A DNA stretch of 47,515 nucleotides from contig JAIQFH010000052.1 of assembly GCA_020073385.1 (NCBI GenBank), positions 1 to 47,515 on the forward strand. Reading direction: 5' to 3'. Positions within the stretch are counted from its first letter, which is position 1, and every line of letters starts with the position of its first letter. This DNA comes from Terriglobia bacterium (GTDB lineage Bacteria; Acidobacteriota; Terriglobia; Terriglobales; Acidobacteriaceae). Of this stretch, positions 16,166 through 24,223 are shown piece by piece. The position numbers and the translations under genes were made by a program. The notes beneath the pieces were generated by a model. The model was not told the origin of the DNA. It was given only the letters and a program-made list of their open reading frames with translations, and did no database searches.

Positions 16166-17578
16166 TTATGCGTGCTCGACGGCTGCCATTGGTTCACGCT
16201 GATTTTGGTCCACAGCTGCGCCCGAGATCATCGGCAACCGAATCTCAACCACCAGCCCGCCCGCGTCTCGATTGGAGGCGACAACTTTTCCGCCATGGAA
16301 CCGAACTGCCCTTTCGGTGATGGCCAATCCCAGTCCCACTCCTCCGGTCTGGCGGCCACGCGCGTCATCGAGCCGATAGAAGGGCTCGAACAGTTTCGCC
16401 AAAGCCTCGCGAGGGACCCCGGGCCCCGAGTCGCTCACACGCAGTACCGCCTCATGGGCTCCAGCTTTCGCTTCGCTCGTCAACTCCACGCCAACCGATG
16501 TTCCCTCTTGCGTATAGCGGATCGCATTCCGCACCACGTTCTCCACGGCGCTGTGCAGCAGCGACGGATTGCCCCGGACCTTCCAGTCTCCTTCAGGAAT
16601 CGATGTACGCACGTGACAGCGCCGGGCCTGCGCCTCGAACTCCGCATCCTCCGTCACGCTCGTGACTATCTCGTCCAGCGCCACCGGAGTCTGGGGTGCG
16701 ATCTGCTCTCCGTCTTCCAGCCGAGCTAAAGTGAGAATCCTTCCGATCAGTTCATTCAACCGGCTCGCCTCCAGTTCGATCCGGTCCAGCATGTCGGCGC
16801 TCTCCACGCTTGCCCGCTGCCGGGCCAATCCTAGCGCCACATTCAGCCTCGCCAGCGGCGAGCGCAATTCATGCGAGATGTCATTCAGCAGCCGCGATTG
16901 TGCTTTCAATAGCGTTTCAATCCGCTCCGCCATGGCGTCGAAGTCGCGCATCAACCCGGCCACCTCATCGCGCCGCATGCTTGCCGGTGCGCCGGTTCGG
17001 GCCGTGAGGTCTCCCGCCGCCAACTGCCGCGCTGCCGTTCGCAAACGTACAATCGGTTTGGTCAGGAACCACGCGAGTAGATAGCACACCAATCCCGACG
17101 TGACCACTCCAATAATCAGCCCGGTGAACGGTACTCCTCTCGGGCCAATGAAAACTCGCGGCCCTGGTGGAAGCCCGAGCACAACGGTGTAGCGATGCTT
17201 ACCGTCCGACGACGCTCTCGAGTCTCGCTGCACTGGCGGCGCGGGAAACAGAAACCCGTCATGGGGAATGCGCGGCCCTCCAGACGCAACCCGAATCGCC
17301 CACTCCGGTGCCGGACGATTCGAAAGCTCGTTCCCCTTCTCATCAAAAAGATAGGCCCGCACGTGCTGCGTGTGGTCGAGATTCTCGAGGTAATTGCGGA
17401 GCCCGTGGGTCCCAGCCTCTTCGTAAGTACTCACCGCGTCGTTCAGAACGGTCGTCCGCAAAGCTTCCCAGGTGGAATTACGAGGCCGAAACACAATCGT
17501 CACCAGGATCGCGAGCACCAGGAACAGCGCCTGCGCGATCCAGAACGACAAAAAGATTCGTAAGAAAAGACTCTTCAT
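16166..17578 (-). CDS. CpxA-like sensor histidine kinase
   Basis: A 470-residue inner-membrane kinase: TM1 (about 8-30), a periplasmic domain of about 120 residues, TM2 (about 152-172), HAMP (about 172-225), HisKA with phospho-acceptor His236 in DISHELRSPLARL, and HATPase with N-box ENVVRNAIRYT, DSGPGVP and GGVGLGLAI. The order and the RSPLARLNVALGLAR stretch resemble CpxA, an envelope-stress kinase. It lies downstream of its OmpR-type regulator (124-bp gap), and a Spy/CpxP-like gene is divergent to that regulator, exactly the enterobacterial cpx arrangement. The periplasmic domain includes a Pro/Arg-rich stretch that may differ from Cpx sensing. The start ATG 17578 precedes TM1 directly, with a weak GAG upstream. 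Confidence 0.9.
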   Translation of the reverse strand: MKSLFLRIFLSFWIAQALFLVLAILVTIVFRPRNSTWEALRTTVLNDAVSTYEEAGTHGLRNYLENLDHTQHVRAYLFDEKGNELSNRPAPEWAIRVASGGPRIPHDGFLFPAPPVQRDSRASSDGKHRYTVVLGLPPGPRVFIGPRGVPFTGLIIGVVTSGLVCYLLAWFLTKPIVRLRTAARQLAAGDLTARTGAPASMRRDEVAGLMRDFDAMAERIETLLKAQSRLLNDISHELRSPLARLNVALGLARQRASVESADMLDRIELEASRLNELIGRILTLARLEDGEQIAPQTPVALDEIVTSVTEDAEFEAQARRCHVRTSIPEGDWKVRGNPSLLHSAVENVVRNAIRYTQEGTSVGVELTSEAKAGAHEAVLRVSDSGPGVPREALAKLFEPFYRLDDARGRQTGGVGLGLAITERAVRFHGGKVVASNRDAGGLVVEIRLPMISGAAVDQNQREPMAAVEHA

Positions 17579-17629
17579 CGATCAACTCGCAATGGATAGA
17601 CTCGCAAACCCGACCTCAGGCGTCGGCCC

Positions 17630-17682
17630 TCAGACCTCGGGAGTGAACGACGAGGAGCGACAGACTGACGTCCGAGGTCTGA
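17630..17682. repeat. Inverted repeat between regulator and kinase genes
   Basis: TCAGACCTCGG at 17630-17640 is inverted at 17672-17682 (11 bp perfect). Further CCGAGGTC copies lie beside it. It sits in the 124-bp gap of the two-component operon. It could lower kinase expression relative to the regulator or simply be a dispersed repeat. Confidence 0.5.
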
Positions 17683-17702
17683 AGTCCGAGGTCCGCCTTC
17701 AG

Positions 17703-18407
17703 CTAGACCTTCGCCTTCTCCCTCGGCCGCGCAAAAATATACCCCACCCCGCGCACTGTTTTGATGTGCTCGTCGTTCTCCGTGTCGCCCAGTTTCTTGC
17801 GCACCTTGCTGACGTGCATGTCGATGCTCCGGTCAAACGGCGAGAACTTGCGGCTCAGCACCGCATTCACCAGCCTTTCACGCGGCACCACGCGGCCCGC
17901 CTCGCGCAATAACACCTCCAGCAGGTTGAACTCCACCGATGTCAGATCAACCGGTTTTCCTTCCAGGCGAACCGTGCGCGTCGCCGGATCCAGCTCCACA
18001 TCGCCGACAGTCACCGTTTCAGGAGCCGCGGGCCCGCCGCCATCGCCACGCGTCCTGCGCAGAACAGCACGAATCCGTGCCACCAGTTCCCGCGGATTAA
18101 ACGGCTTCGGCAGATAATCGTCCGCCCCAATTTCCAGCCCCACAATCCGGTCGACATCTTCCCCGCGCGCCGTCAGCAGCAGAACCGGCAATCGCGACGT
18201 TGCCCGGATTCTGCGCAACACTTCAAATCCGTTGATCCCTGGCAGCATCACGTCAAGCACCGCCAGCAGGTACTCTCCTGCCGTAGCCTTTTTCAGTCCG
18301 CTCTCGCCGTCGTGCACGCACTCGGTAGCGAATCCCTCGGCGCGCAGATATTCCCCAACAAGGTGGCAGAGCTCTACATCGTCATCGATAACAAGAATGC
18401 GATCCAT
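17703..18407 (-). CDS. OmpR-family response regulator, CpxR-like
   Basis: A 234-residue DNA-binding regulator. Receiver domain (1 to about 118) has the acidic pocket VIDDD (Asp8-10), phospho-acceptor Asp52 in LDVMLPGINGFEVL, Thr in LLLTARGED and Lys in DYLPKPF. The C-terminal winged helix (about 135-228) has VDLTSVEFNLLEVLLREAGRVVPRERL and the terminal RGVGYIF typical of the family. It is transcribed with the CpxA-like kinase downstream, which is its presumed phosphodonor. The divergent neighbour encodes a Spy/CpxP-like protein. A GTAAA-N5-GTCAA sequence 38 bp upstream of the start resembles the enterobacterial CpxR box and may mediate autoregulation. Confidence 0.93.
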   Translation of the reverse strand: MDRILVIDDDVELCHLVGEYLRAEGFATECVHDGESGLKKATAGEYLLAVLDVMLPGINGFEVLRRIRATSRLPVLLLTARGEDVDRIVGLEIGADDYLPKPFNPRELVARIRAVLRRTRGDGGGPAAPETVTVGDVELDPATRTVRLEGKPVDLTSVEFNLLEVLLREAGRVVPRERLVNAVLSRKFSPFDRSIDMHVSKVRKKLGDTENDEHIKTVRGVGYIFARPREKAKV

Positions 18408-18444
18408 TGCAATTTAATTGTGCACCCGCAGTGTCAGGATAGTG

Positions 18445-18459
18445 GTAAAGAATTGTCAA
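18445..18459. promoter_or_regulatory. Possible CpxR-type box
   Basis: GTAAA at 18445-18449 and GTCAA at 18455-18459 are spaced by 5 nt, near the Escherichia coli CpxR consensus GTAAA-N5-GTAAA. It lies between the divergent regulator and Spy-like genes. The resemblance is inferred from a distant phylum. Confidence 0.3.
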
Positions 18460-18677
18460 CCGTAGCCTCGCGCGTACCACCGGCATCCTGCCGGCGGTCG
18501 TGTAGGCGTCTCGCCAAGCCTATATCATCGATCCGAGTCCTTGACCCTGTTCCCAGCAGATCCGGTATTACAAAACTTTACTCCGGTTGACCGACTTTTT
18601 ACCGCTTTTCCCGGCCAAGTCGTGTTTCTATCAGAGTACGCAATGTCCCGGATAACCCGGACGAAGAGGAGTTACCC

Positions 18678-19175
18678 ATGAAATCAATTCGTTTCCGCTT
18701 CTTGGCCGCCTTCCTGGCGGTTCTGCTTGGCTCAGTCGTGGCAAAGTCGCAGACTGCCGAAGAGGCTCCGCCTCCCCCGATGCACCGTCACGGTATGGGG
18801 ATGGGCATGGAAGGCCATATGCACTATCTCGCCGCGAAGCTCAATCTCACCGATGACCAGAAGACCCAGATGAAGGCCATCCAGGAGAAAGAGCAGCCGA
18901 CCATGAAGCCGCTTCACCAGCAAGAGCACCAGATCGACATGCAACTCCGCCAGTACGTCGAAGGCAACTTCGATCAGGCGAAGGTTGCCGCCCTGGCCGC
19001 GCAGAAGGCCCAGATTCAGGCTGCCATCACCGTACAGCAAACTCGCATCCACAATGAACTGTACCAACTGTTGACTGCGGACCAGAAAACCCAGCTCAAG
19101 CAGATGGAGGCCAATCACGAAGCGCGCATGCAGCGGCACATGAGTAAGGAAGTGCCAGCTCCTCCCGAGCAGTAG
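18678..19175 (+). CDS. Spy/CpxP-like periplasmic LTxxQ protein
   Basis: A 165-residue protein with a signal peptide (1 to about 24) and an all-helical LTxxQ domain. Two copies of the motif are seen: LNLTDDQKTQMKAI near 55 and LLTADQKTQLKQM near 138. Spy is a periplasmic holdase chaperone and CpxP an inhibitor of CpxA. Between the signal and domain lies a His/Met-rich stretch (MHRHGMGMGMEGHMH) that could bind metal such as copper. GAGGAG lies 7 bases before ATG 18678. Divergent to the CpxR-like gene, it is the natural effector or feedback protein of that system. Metal-dependent sensing is an inference from the His/Met stretch. Confidence 0.88.
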   Translation: MKSIRFRFLAAFLAVLLGSVVAKSQTAEEAPPPPMHRHGMGMGMEGHMHYLAAKLNLTDDQKTQMKAIQEKEQPTMKPLHQQEHQIDMQLRQYVEGNFDQAKVAALAAQKAQIQAAITVQQTRIHNELYQLLTADQKTQLKQMEANHEARMQRHMSKEVPAPPEQ

Positions 19176-19485
19176 CTCATCGCTGAGCTCGCTGTCAGGG
19201 ACAGAGAGTTCACCACGCCGGCGCGAGGTTGCTGTCTGCGACCTCGCGCTCCCGAGGATCTTGCATCATGATGAGCGATTCTCTTTTTTCCGATGCCGGT
19301 TGGTTCTTCTTCGCAATCTGGAGTATTGCGGTGGGTATTGTTAACATCACCGCATTCGGCCGCGACCTCGTCCCATCGAAAGCCCCCTCAACCTCTCGCA
19401 ACACTTCCACCACGCGGATTCACGATGGCAACTCCGGCGACCGTTAACGATAGCAACCGCCATCGTGGTATCATGCCGCCCTTTA
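19176..19485. other. Intergenic region with a hairpin and a possible small ORF
   Basis: A 310-bp gap. GCGCGAGGT at 19221-19229 pairs perfectly with ACCTCGCGC at 19241-19249, a plausible end-of-transcript hairpin for the Spy-like gene but without a T-run. A possible short membrane-protein frame lies at 19268-19447 and is listed separately. Confidence 0.5.
19268..19447 (+). CDS. Possible small one-TM protein
   Basis: A 59-residue frame beginning MMSDSLFSDAGWFFFAIWSIAVG, with GAGG 11 nt upstream and a single hydrophobic helix (about 10-28) followed by a polar tail. I do not recognise it. Overlapping open frames exist on the other strand, so coding status is uncertain. Confidence 0.25.
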   Translation: MMSDSLFSDAGWFFFAIWSIAVGIVNITAFGRDLVPSKAPSTSRNTSTTRIHDGNSGDR

Positions 19486-21084
19486 ATGTCTTTCCCGAAA
19501 GTCGAAATCCAGCGCCGTCCTTCCATGGCTCTATTCGCGGTCTCCGCTATGGCCATGGTCATTGGATCGTACCTGTTTGTTCTCCTCCTGGCCGCCGCCT
19601 GCGTTTACATTCCGTACTTGATTCTGGCTAACTCCGATTCCTTTTCGCCTCAGATCGGGCTGCTGTTCCTGTTCGGCATCGTGATTGCCGTCGCAATGCT
19701 TTGGTCGCTGATTCCCCGCCGCGACAAATTCGAAGCTCCCGGGATGCTGCTCGATCGCGCCACGCAGCCACGGCTCTTTGCGGAACTGGAAAGCATTGCC
19801 AACGCTTTAAATGAGACCCTTCCCAGCGAGGTTTACCTGATCGGCGCGCCCAACGCCTTCGTCGCCGATCGCGGCGGAGTCATGGGATTCGGCAGCCGCC
19901 GCATCATGGGACTGGGCCTGCCTCTTCTTTCTTTGCTCACAGTGTCTCAATTCCGCGCCGTCCTCGCCCACGAGTTCGCGCACTATTACGGCGGTGACAC
20001 CAGTCTCGGCCCGTGGGTGTACAAGACCAAGAGTTCGATCGTTCGTATCTTTGAAAACATCGGCTCCGTCGGAGAACTCGCGCGCATCGCGATCCTGGGT
20101 GTGATGTACATGGTGGTCGCGACCCTTCTGAAAGGTTATTTCATCGCATTCCTGCGCGTGATCAACCTGATCTCGCGCAAGCAGGAGTATCGCGCGGACG
20201 AACTCGCCTGCCTCGTCGCCGGCCGCAAGAATCTGATCGACGGATTGCAGGCCATCCACCGCGCCGCCGTGGCGTGGAACTTCTATTGGAACAATGAGGT
20301 CGCGCCCTCCTTGAACGAAGGCTGCCTGGTAGCGGTCGGCGATGGCTTTCAGCGCTTCATCGCGGTCCCCGAAATCTCTTCGGCAATTTCCAAGGATCTG
20401 TCCAAGCGTCTGCAGGAGGAAAAGACCGAGCCGTACGACACCCATCCTCCACTTCGCGATCGCATTGCCGCCGCCGAGACGCTATCGGAAGGCTCCGCAC
20501 CTCAGGACGCGCAACCTGCGAGCACATTGCTCCACAACCTGCCTGCGACCGAATTGAAATTCGTGGAAGCGTGCGTTCCCGATATGCGCCCTGGCTCTTT
20601 GCAGTACGTCGGCTGGGAGGATGTTGTCAATCGCTTCACCATTCCCGCCTGGCAGAAATTTGTCAACGAGTACGCCGAGCCCTTGCAGGGAGTCACTGCT
20701 GAATCCATACCCCACCAGGTCGACAAGTTCCGCGAGATCGGCTCTCGCATTCGCGATCCCAAAGGCATGTTGCTCTCGCCGCCTCAACGCACTGCACGGG
20801 CGGGAGTCCTATTCGCTTCGGCACTGGCGCTAGCTATGATTCGTGCTGGATGGGAACTTCAGGTGGCGCCCGCCGTATTCCGCATTCACCGCGGAGACCG
20901 GGAATTCAATCCCTTCGACGCCATCAATCAACTCATGGCAGGAAAGATCTCGCGCGAGGATTGGGTGGCCCGCTGCCGCGAGTTCGGGATTTCTGAACTA
21001 ATCCTGCTTCCAAAGCCCGGCGCAGATCAGCCAGCAGACCAGCAGCAAGCCGAACTCTTCAGCGTCGAAGTTCCCAAGACGTAG
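19486..21084 (+). CDS. M48-family membrane zinc metalloprotease
   Basis: A 532-residue inner-membrane peptidase. Two N-terminal TMs (about 15-75) are followed by the M48 catalytic domain with zinc motif HEFAH (His162, Glu163, His166) in LAHEFAHYYGGD and a third ligand in EYRADELA near residue 240. A hydrophobic segment lies between them, as in HtpX/Ste24-type enzymes. The C-terminal 250 residues have no family match I recognise. HtpX-type proteases degrade damaged membrane proteins and in enterobacteria belong to the Cpx regulon. Here the gene lies 310 bp after the Spy-like gene and next to a Cpx-like system, consistent with envelope quality control. No clear ribosome site marks the start; 19525 is an alternative. 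Confidence 0.88.
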   Translation: MSFPKVEIQRRPSMALFAVSAMAMVIGSYLFVLLLAAACVYIPYLILANSDSFSPQIGLLFLFGIVIAVAMLWSLIPRRDKFEAPGMLLDRATQPRLFAELESIANALNETLPSEVYLIGAPNAFVADRGGVMGFGSRRIMGLGLPLLSLLTVSQFRAVLAHEFAHYYGGDTSLGPWVYKTKSSIVRIFENIGSVGELARIAILGVMYMVVATLLKGYFIAFLRVINLISRKQEYRADELACLVAGRKNLIDGLQAIHRAAVAWNFYWNNEVAPSLNEGCLVAVGDGFQRFIAVPEISSAISKDLSKRLQEEKTEPYDTHPPLRDRIAAAETLSEGSAPQDAQPASTLLHNLPATELKFVEACVPDMRPGSLQYVGWEDVVNRFTIPAWQKFVNEYAEPLQGVTAESIPHQVDKFREIGSRIRDPKGMLLSPPQRTARAGVLFASALALAMIRAGWELQVAPAVFRIHRGDREFNPFDAINQLMAGKISREDWVARCREFGISELILLPKPGADQPADQQQAELFSVEVPKT

Positions 21085-21104
21085 CGCCGCCCTCGCCGGC
21101 TGTG

Positions 21105-21125
21105 GTGGCGGCGTCTCGCCGCCAC
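21105..21125. terminator. Hairpin between convergent genes
   Basis: GTGGCGGCG-TCT-CGCCGCCAC, a perfect 9-bp stem with a 3-nt loop just after the M48 stop and facing the convergent hydrolase gene. There is no T-run, so termination ability is uncertain. Confidence 0.45.
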
Positions 21126-21210
21126 TGAATCCGGCAGCCTGCCCTATGACGCCGGAGAAGGCAAAACTGTTGCTCGACGACCAAACCTGAGTGGATAGTT
21201 ACTGCGGACG

Positions 21211-22899
21211 CTACCGAATTTGAGTTCCGTCGGGTAGAAACATGGGGTACCCATCCCAGGGTTGGGCCATGCCCATCTGTTCCGCCGCGGCGTTGCGATT
21301 GTAGGGAAACAGGAAGCCCCCGAAGCGTAGATGGAGCATCGGATCATCCGGATGTTGTGCGATCGCCCACTGATAGTGCGCCACTGTGTCGTTGGGATTC
21401 TCGTTCGGAGGCTCGGTGCCCCAGGCAAAGTGGAAGAGTTGTTCCGAGTGATTCAACTGATTGGTGAACGGTGCCTTCTGCAGCCTGCCGAACATATCGT
21501 TGGCCAGTCGCCAGCGATCAAATCCAGTGAGCGCCAGCAATCGCTCACACTCAGCTTCCGACAGCGGCTCAGAGGCCTGAGTTCCCTTCGAAAGCGCGGG
21601 TGCAATCTGCGCGAAGATCGCCCGCGCCAGCAGGTAGTTCCCTTCCGGCGTCATGTGCACATGCTCATAGATCAGATCGGTCCCGATGATTCCGTCTGGT
21701 GCCGCGTCCGAAAGAATTTTCTCCGCATCAACCAGCGCCACTCGTGTTGAAACCGCGACCGAGCGGTTGATGTCGTTGATCTCGCTGTCGGCACGAAAGC
21801 GGAGCGTATCGAGATCCCGAGCACGCAAGAAATGTTCCCCGGCGGTCCTGTAATCTCTCAGCCTCCACGCGGCGCGAGCGATGCGGAATTCGAGTTCCGC
21901 GTATCCGTCATCGATGGTGGCCGCCGCCTGATACTGCTTCAGCGCCTCCGCCGGTGAATTCGCCGCATCCAGATCATTTCCTTGCTGCACCAGCTTGGAC
22001 CATTTCTTCAGATCATCCGCGCTCAGATTCTTGCGGTGCAGCGAAGCAAACGGGGCACAGTCCTTCAAATTCGTGGCTACAGTTGAAACCACAACCTTCG
22101 CACCCGCGGCCTGAGCCACCCTGATCGTATCCCGCAGATTCTCTTCGTAATTTGAGTAAGTCTGTTGCATCAGCGGCGAGTCAGCCGGTACCTGCTGATC
22201 GAGAAACATCTCCATGCCATGCCACACGCGCTTCTTCGTTCCAAGGCTCGTCAGCAGTTGGCCAATGCGGGTCGAGCGGAAGAAAATGCTACTCCGGACC
22301 ACCGGCATACTCATACCCCCGGATGTCAGCATCGTGCCCGGACCATACGGCCCAACCACCTCGTTATTGCCCGAATAAATGATGAACAGATCTGGCTTCT
22401 GATCGGCCAGACCCTCGGCAATCCGCAACACCACGTGTGAATTGATGGCGACGCTGCCGGTATTGACCACCTCGAATTTCATCGAGGGAAACCGCTCCCG
22501 CAGCATGACTTCCAGATAACGGCTGAACCCGTACGCGCTGTCGGGATCCCCCATCGCCGCCGACTCACCCAGCACGAAAATCCGGTATGTACCCGGAGGC
22601 TTCGTCGCGGGAATGGAATACAGTCGCGGAGTCTGCACCATTCCCGCAGGAAAATAAGGGGCCGCGAAGAACAGGTTGTAACACGAGGCAGGACTTCCCT
22701 TCACCGTGCACGGCACCAAAAGACTGCTACTGAAGCCGACGCCAGCCATCCTCAGGCCGGCTTCGACGATTAGGAGGACGACCACCGGCACGACAACGGC
22801 GGCCGCAATCTGCAGAATCCACCGGCGACGCTTTGCAGGAGTGTCCCGCACCGTTTGCGTCTCCACTTTCCCGTCGACACTCTCAACCTGTGGAGTCAC
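21211..22899 (-). CDS. Membrane-anchored SGNH/GDSL hydrolase-like protein with TPR-like region
   Basis: A 562-residue protein with one N-terminal TM (about 29-50) and a periplasmic SGNH-fold domain. Block I is FVLGESAAMGD with candidate nucleophile Ser113; an IIYSGNNEVVGP block carries the Asn. DLIYEHVHMTPEGNYLLA near residue 415 has the usual His of the last block. A helical TPR-like insert (about 290-370, with SPAEALKQYQAAATIDDGYAELEFRIARAAW) interrupts the hydrolase. Such proteins could act on acyl groups of polysaccharides or lipids; the substrate is unknown. The start is GTG at 22899, two bases after the stop of the upstream TPR gene, so both are translated from one mRNA. Confidence 0.8.
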   Translation of the reverse strand: MTPQVESVDGKVETQTVRDTPAKRRRWILQIAAAVVVPVVVLLIVEAGLRMAGVGFSSSLLVPCTVKGSPASCYNLFFAAPYFPAGMVQTPRLYSIPATKPPGTYRIFVLGESAAMGDPDSAYGFSRYLEVMLRERFPSMKFEVVNTGSVAINSHVVLRIAEGLADQKPDLFIIYSGNNEVVGPYGPGTMLTSGGMSMPVVRSSIFFRSTRIGQLLTSLGTKKRVWHGMEMFLDQQVPADSPLMQQTYSNYEENLRDTIRVAQAAGAKVVVSTVATNLKDCAPFASLHRKNLSADDLKKWSKLVQQGNDLDAANSPAEALKQYQAAATIDDGYAELEFRIARAAWRLRDYRTAGEHFLRARDLDTLRFRADSEINDINRSVAVSTRVALVDAEKILSDAAPDGIIGTDLIYEHVHMTPEGNYLLARAIFAQIAPALSKGTQASEPLSEAECERLLALTGFDRWRLANDMFGRLQKAPFTNQLNHSEQLFHFAWGTEPPNENPNDTVAHYQWAIAQHPDDPMLHLRFGGFLFPYNRNAAAEQMGMAQPWDGYPMFLPDGTQIR

Positions 22900-22901
22900 T
22901 T

Positions 22902-23567
22902 TTACTTCGCCGCCTCGCTCCCCGGCTTTATCGTCAGGTGTTGCTCAGCCTGCGCGATCAACTTCTCCACTCGATCCCGCTGCGCGTAGTCCGGATGCAC
23001 TTCCAGTAACCGCTTCCACGAGGCAATCGCACCTTTCGAATCTGTCTTGTCCTGCCACTTGACCATCCCTTCGTTGAACAACGCGTTGGCATGCTTGCCG
23101 TCGATCTTGAGAACAGCATCGTACTCCTGGATCGCGCGGTCGGACTGTCCCATCAAGTGATACGCGGTCGCCATGTCGGTGCGAACGTCCGTCGCCTTCG
23201 GATCAATCTTCAGCGAGTTCTCGTAGTACTTGACCGCCTCGGGATACTGCTGCGCATCGTAGTACATGTTCCCAATCTGATAGAGGAGTGCCGAGTTCTT
23301 CGGATCGCTCTCGAGTTCCTTTAGCAGAGGCTGCGCCTGCGTGTCCGCCATTTGGCGCAATTGCTCAACCGTGGGTTGTTGCGCGGCCCCCGTCGGTGCC
23401 GGCGGCTGCTCCATTGCAGCGGTGCGAGTTGGCGTCGCCGTACTGTTCGGCGCAGCCGAACCGCGCATGAGATATCCCACTGCGACCCCAAGCAGCAAAC
23501 AAATGACCGAGAGCGCATACGCCTGCGTGCTAGTCCACTGCCCCGCACCAGGTCCGTTGCCTTCCAT
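22902..23567 (-). CDS. Membrane-anchored TPR protein (CcmH/NrfG-like), copy 1
   Basis: A 221-residue protein: short cytoplasmic N-terminus, one TM (about 15-34, YALSVICLLLGVAVGYL), a Pro/Ala/Thr-rich linker, then about three to four TPR units (about 80-205), for example LLYQIGNMYYDAQQYPEAVKYYENSLKIDP. This is the arrangement of the periplasmic TPR part of CcmH/NrfG (CcmI) proteins, which present apocytochrome c to heme ligation. That role is an inference here. AAAGGAG 8 nt before ATG 23567 sets the start. A CRP/FNR-type palindrome lies about 70 bp upstream, with the same core as the one between the cytochrome and cytochrome-assembly operons. It is paralogous to the head-to-head gene at 24224. 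Confidence 0.85.
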   Translation of the reverse strand: MEGNGPGAGQWTSTQAYALSVICLLLGVAVGYLMRGSAAPNSTATPTRTAAMEQPPAPTGAAQQPTVEQLRQMADTQAQPLLKELESDPKNSALLYQIGNMYYDAQQYPEAVKYYENSLKIDPKATDVRTDMATAYHLMGQSDRAIQEYDAVLKIDGKHANALFNEGMVKWQDKTDSKGAIASWKRLLEVHPDYAQRDRVEKLIAQAEQHLTIKPGSEAAK

Positions 23568-23626
23568 AACAGATCTCCTTTCCCCCATCCACAGACACAG
23601 GCATTCTCCCGTGACCTCCGCCGACA

Positions 23627-23648
23627 GGGTGTGATTGAAATCACACCC
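23627..23648. promoter_or_regulatory. CRP/FNR-type operator
   Basis: A palindrome with perfect 10-bp arms (GGGTGTGATT and AATCACACCC) around GA. It contains TGTGA-N6-TCACA, the CRP-class half-site pair. Its centre lies about 70 bp upstream of the TPR start codon, which allows a class II activator position (-41.5) with a 5' leader of about 29 nt. The 16-bp core is identical to that at 38382-38397. Confidence 0.7.
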
Positions 23649-23945
23649 AGCTGTGAGTCCGCGAGTCGCGCCCTGAGAGCGGTTTCCCAAGTGGAGGTTG
23701 CTTTCGTGTTCGTTTTGAAAGGGCCGCGGCTTTTTAGAGTGTGCGTGAGAACTGCATTTCAGTCCGCGCGGTGGGACGAGCGAGCAGGATTTGCGCCCCG
23801 GAGGGGCGTCTGAGAATAGCCTGGCGCTCTCAGGGCCGGGTAAAGTGGAACACCGAGCGCGTCTCGGAGGGACGCCTGAAGTTCTCAGGCAGACTCTTTT
23901 TAGCCGTGCCGAAACATTGCCCGCGAAGACGAGCCCTTAGGCGCT

Positions 23946-24032
23946 GAGGGGGATCCCTCCGTTTTCGAAATTCTGATAGGCTGCGTCAGTATTCTGGGTG
24001 ATAAGCCGCCGAAAACGGGGAATCTCCCCCTC
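23946..24032. ncRNA. Candidate structured RNA element
   Basis: An outer stem of 8 bp (23946-23953 with 24025-24032) and an inner stem of 9 bp (23959-23967 with 24010-24018, CCGTTTTCG with CGAAAACGG) are separated by a 5/6-nt internal loop and enclose a 42-nt apical region. It does not match a riboswitch I recognise. It could equally be a dispersed repeat. Confidence 0.2.
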
Positions 24033-24124
24033 CGGGACTAAAGACGATGCTGCCGAGCCTGTACCTCCCGACCGTAAGTCGCTGATTAAAAGCATCTTGC
24101 ACCCTAATACCCAAGAAGATTATT

Positions 24125-24138
24125 GGCATTCGACGTGC
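24125..24138 (+). promoter_or_regulatory. Possible sigma-54 promoter
   Basis: TGGCAT-N5-GTGCA gives GG at 24125-24126 and GC at 24137-24138, with the required 10 nt between them. It differs from the consensus TGGCAC-N5-TTGCA at two positions. It lies about 85 bp upstream of the second TPR gene. Confidence 0.3.
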
Positions 24139-24223
24139 ATCTTGAGCATATGGCTGTCCGTGTTTTTTCTATAGATTCGCCGCGACAGCCGGTTGCCTTG
24201 AGCGTAATGAAGGAGACATCGCA

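Larger units (their letters stand above)
23568..24223. other. 656-bp divergent intergenic region
   Basis: Holds the CRP/FNR-type palindrome (23627-23648), GC-rich dispersed repeats (for example CGCCCCGGAGGGGCG near 23796), a long imperfect stem (23946-24032) and a possible sigma-54 promoter at 24125-24138. There is no protein-like reading frame. Confidence 0.6.
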
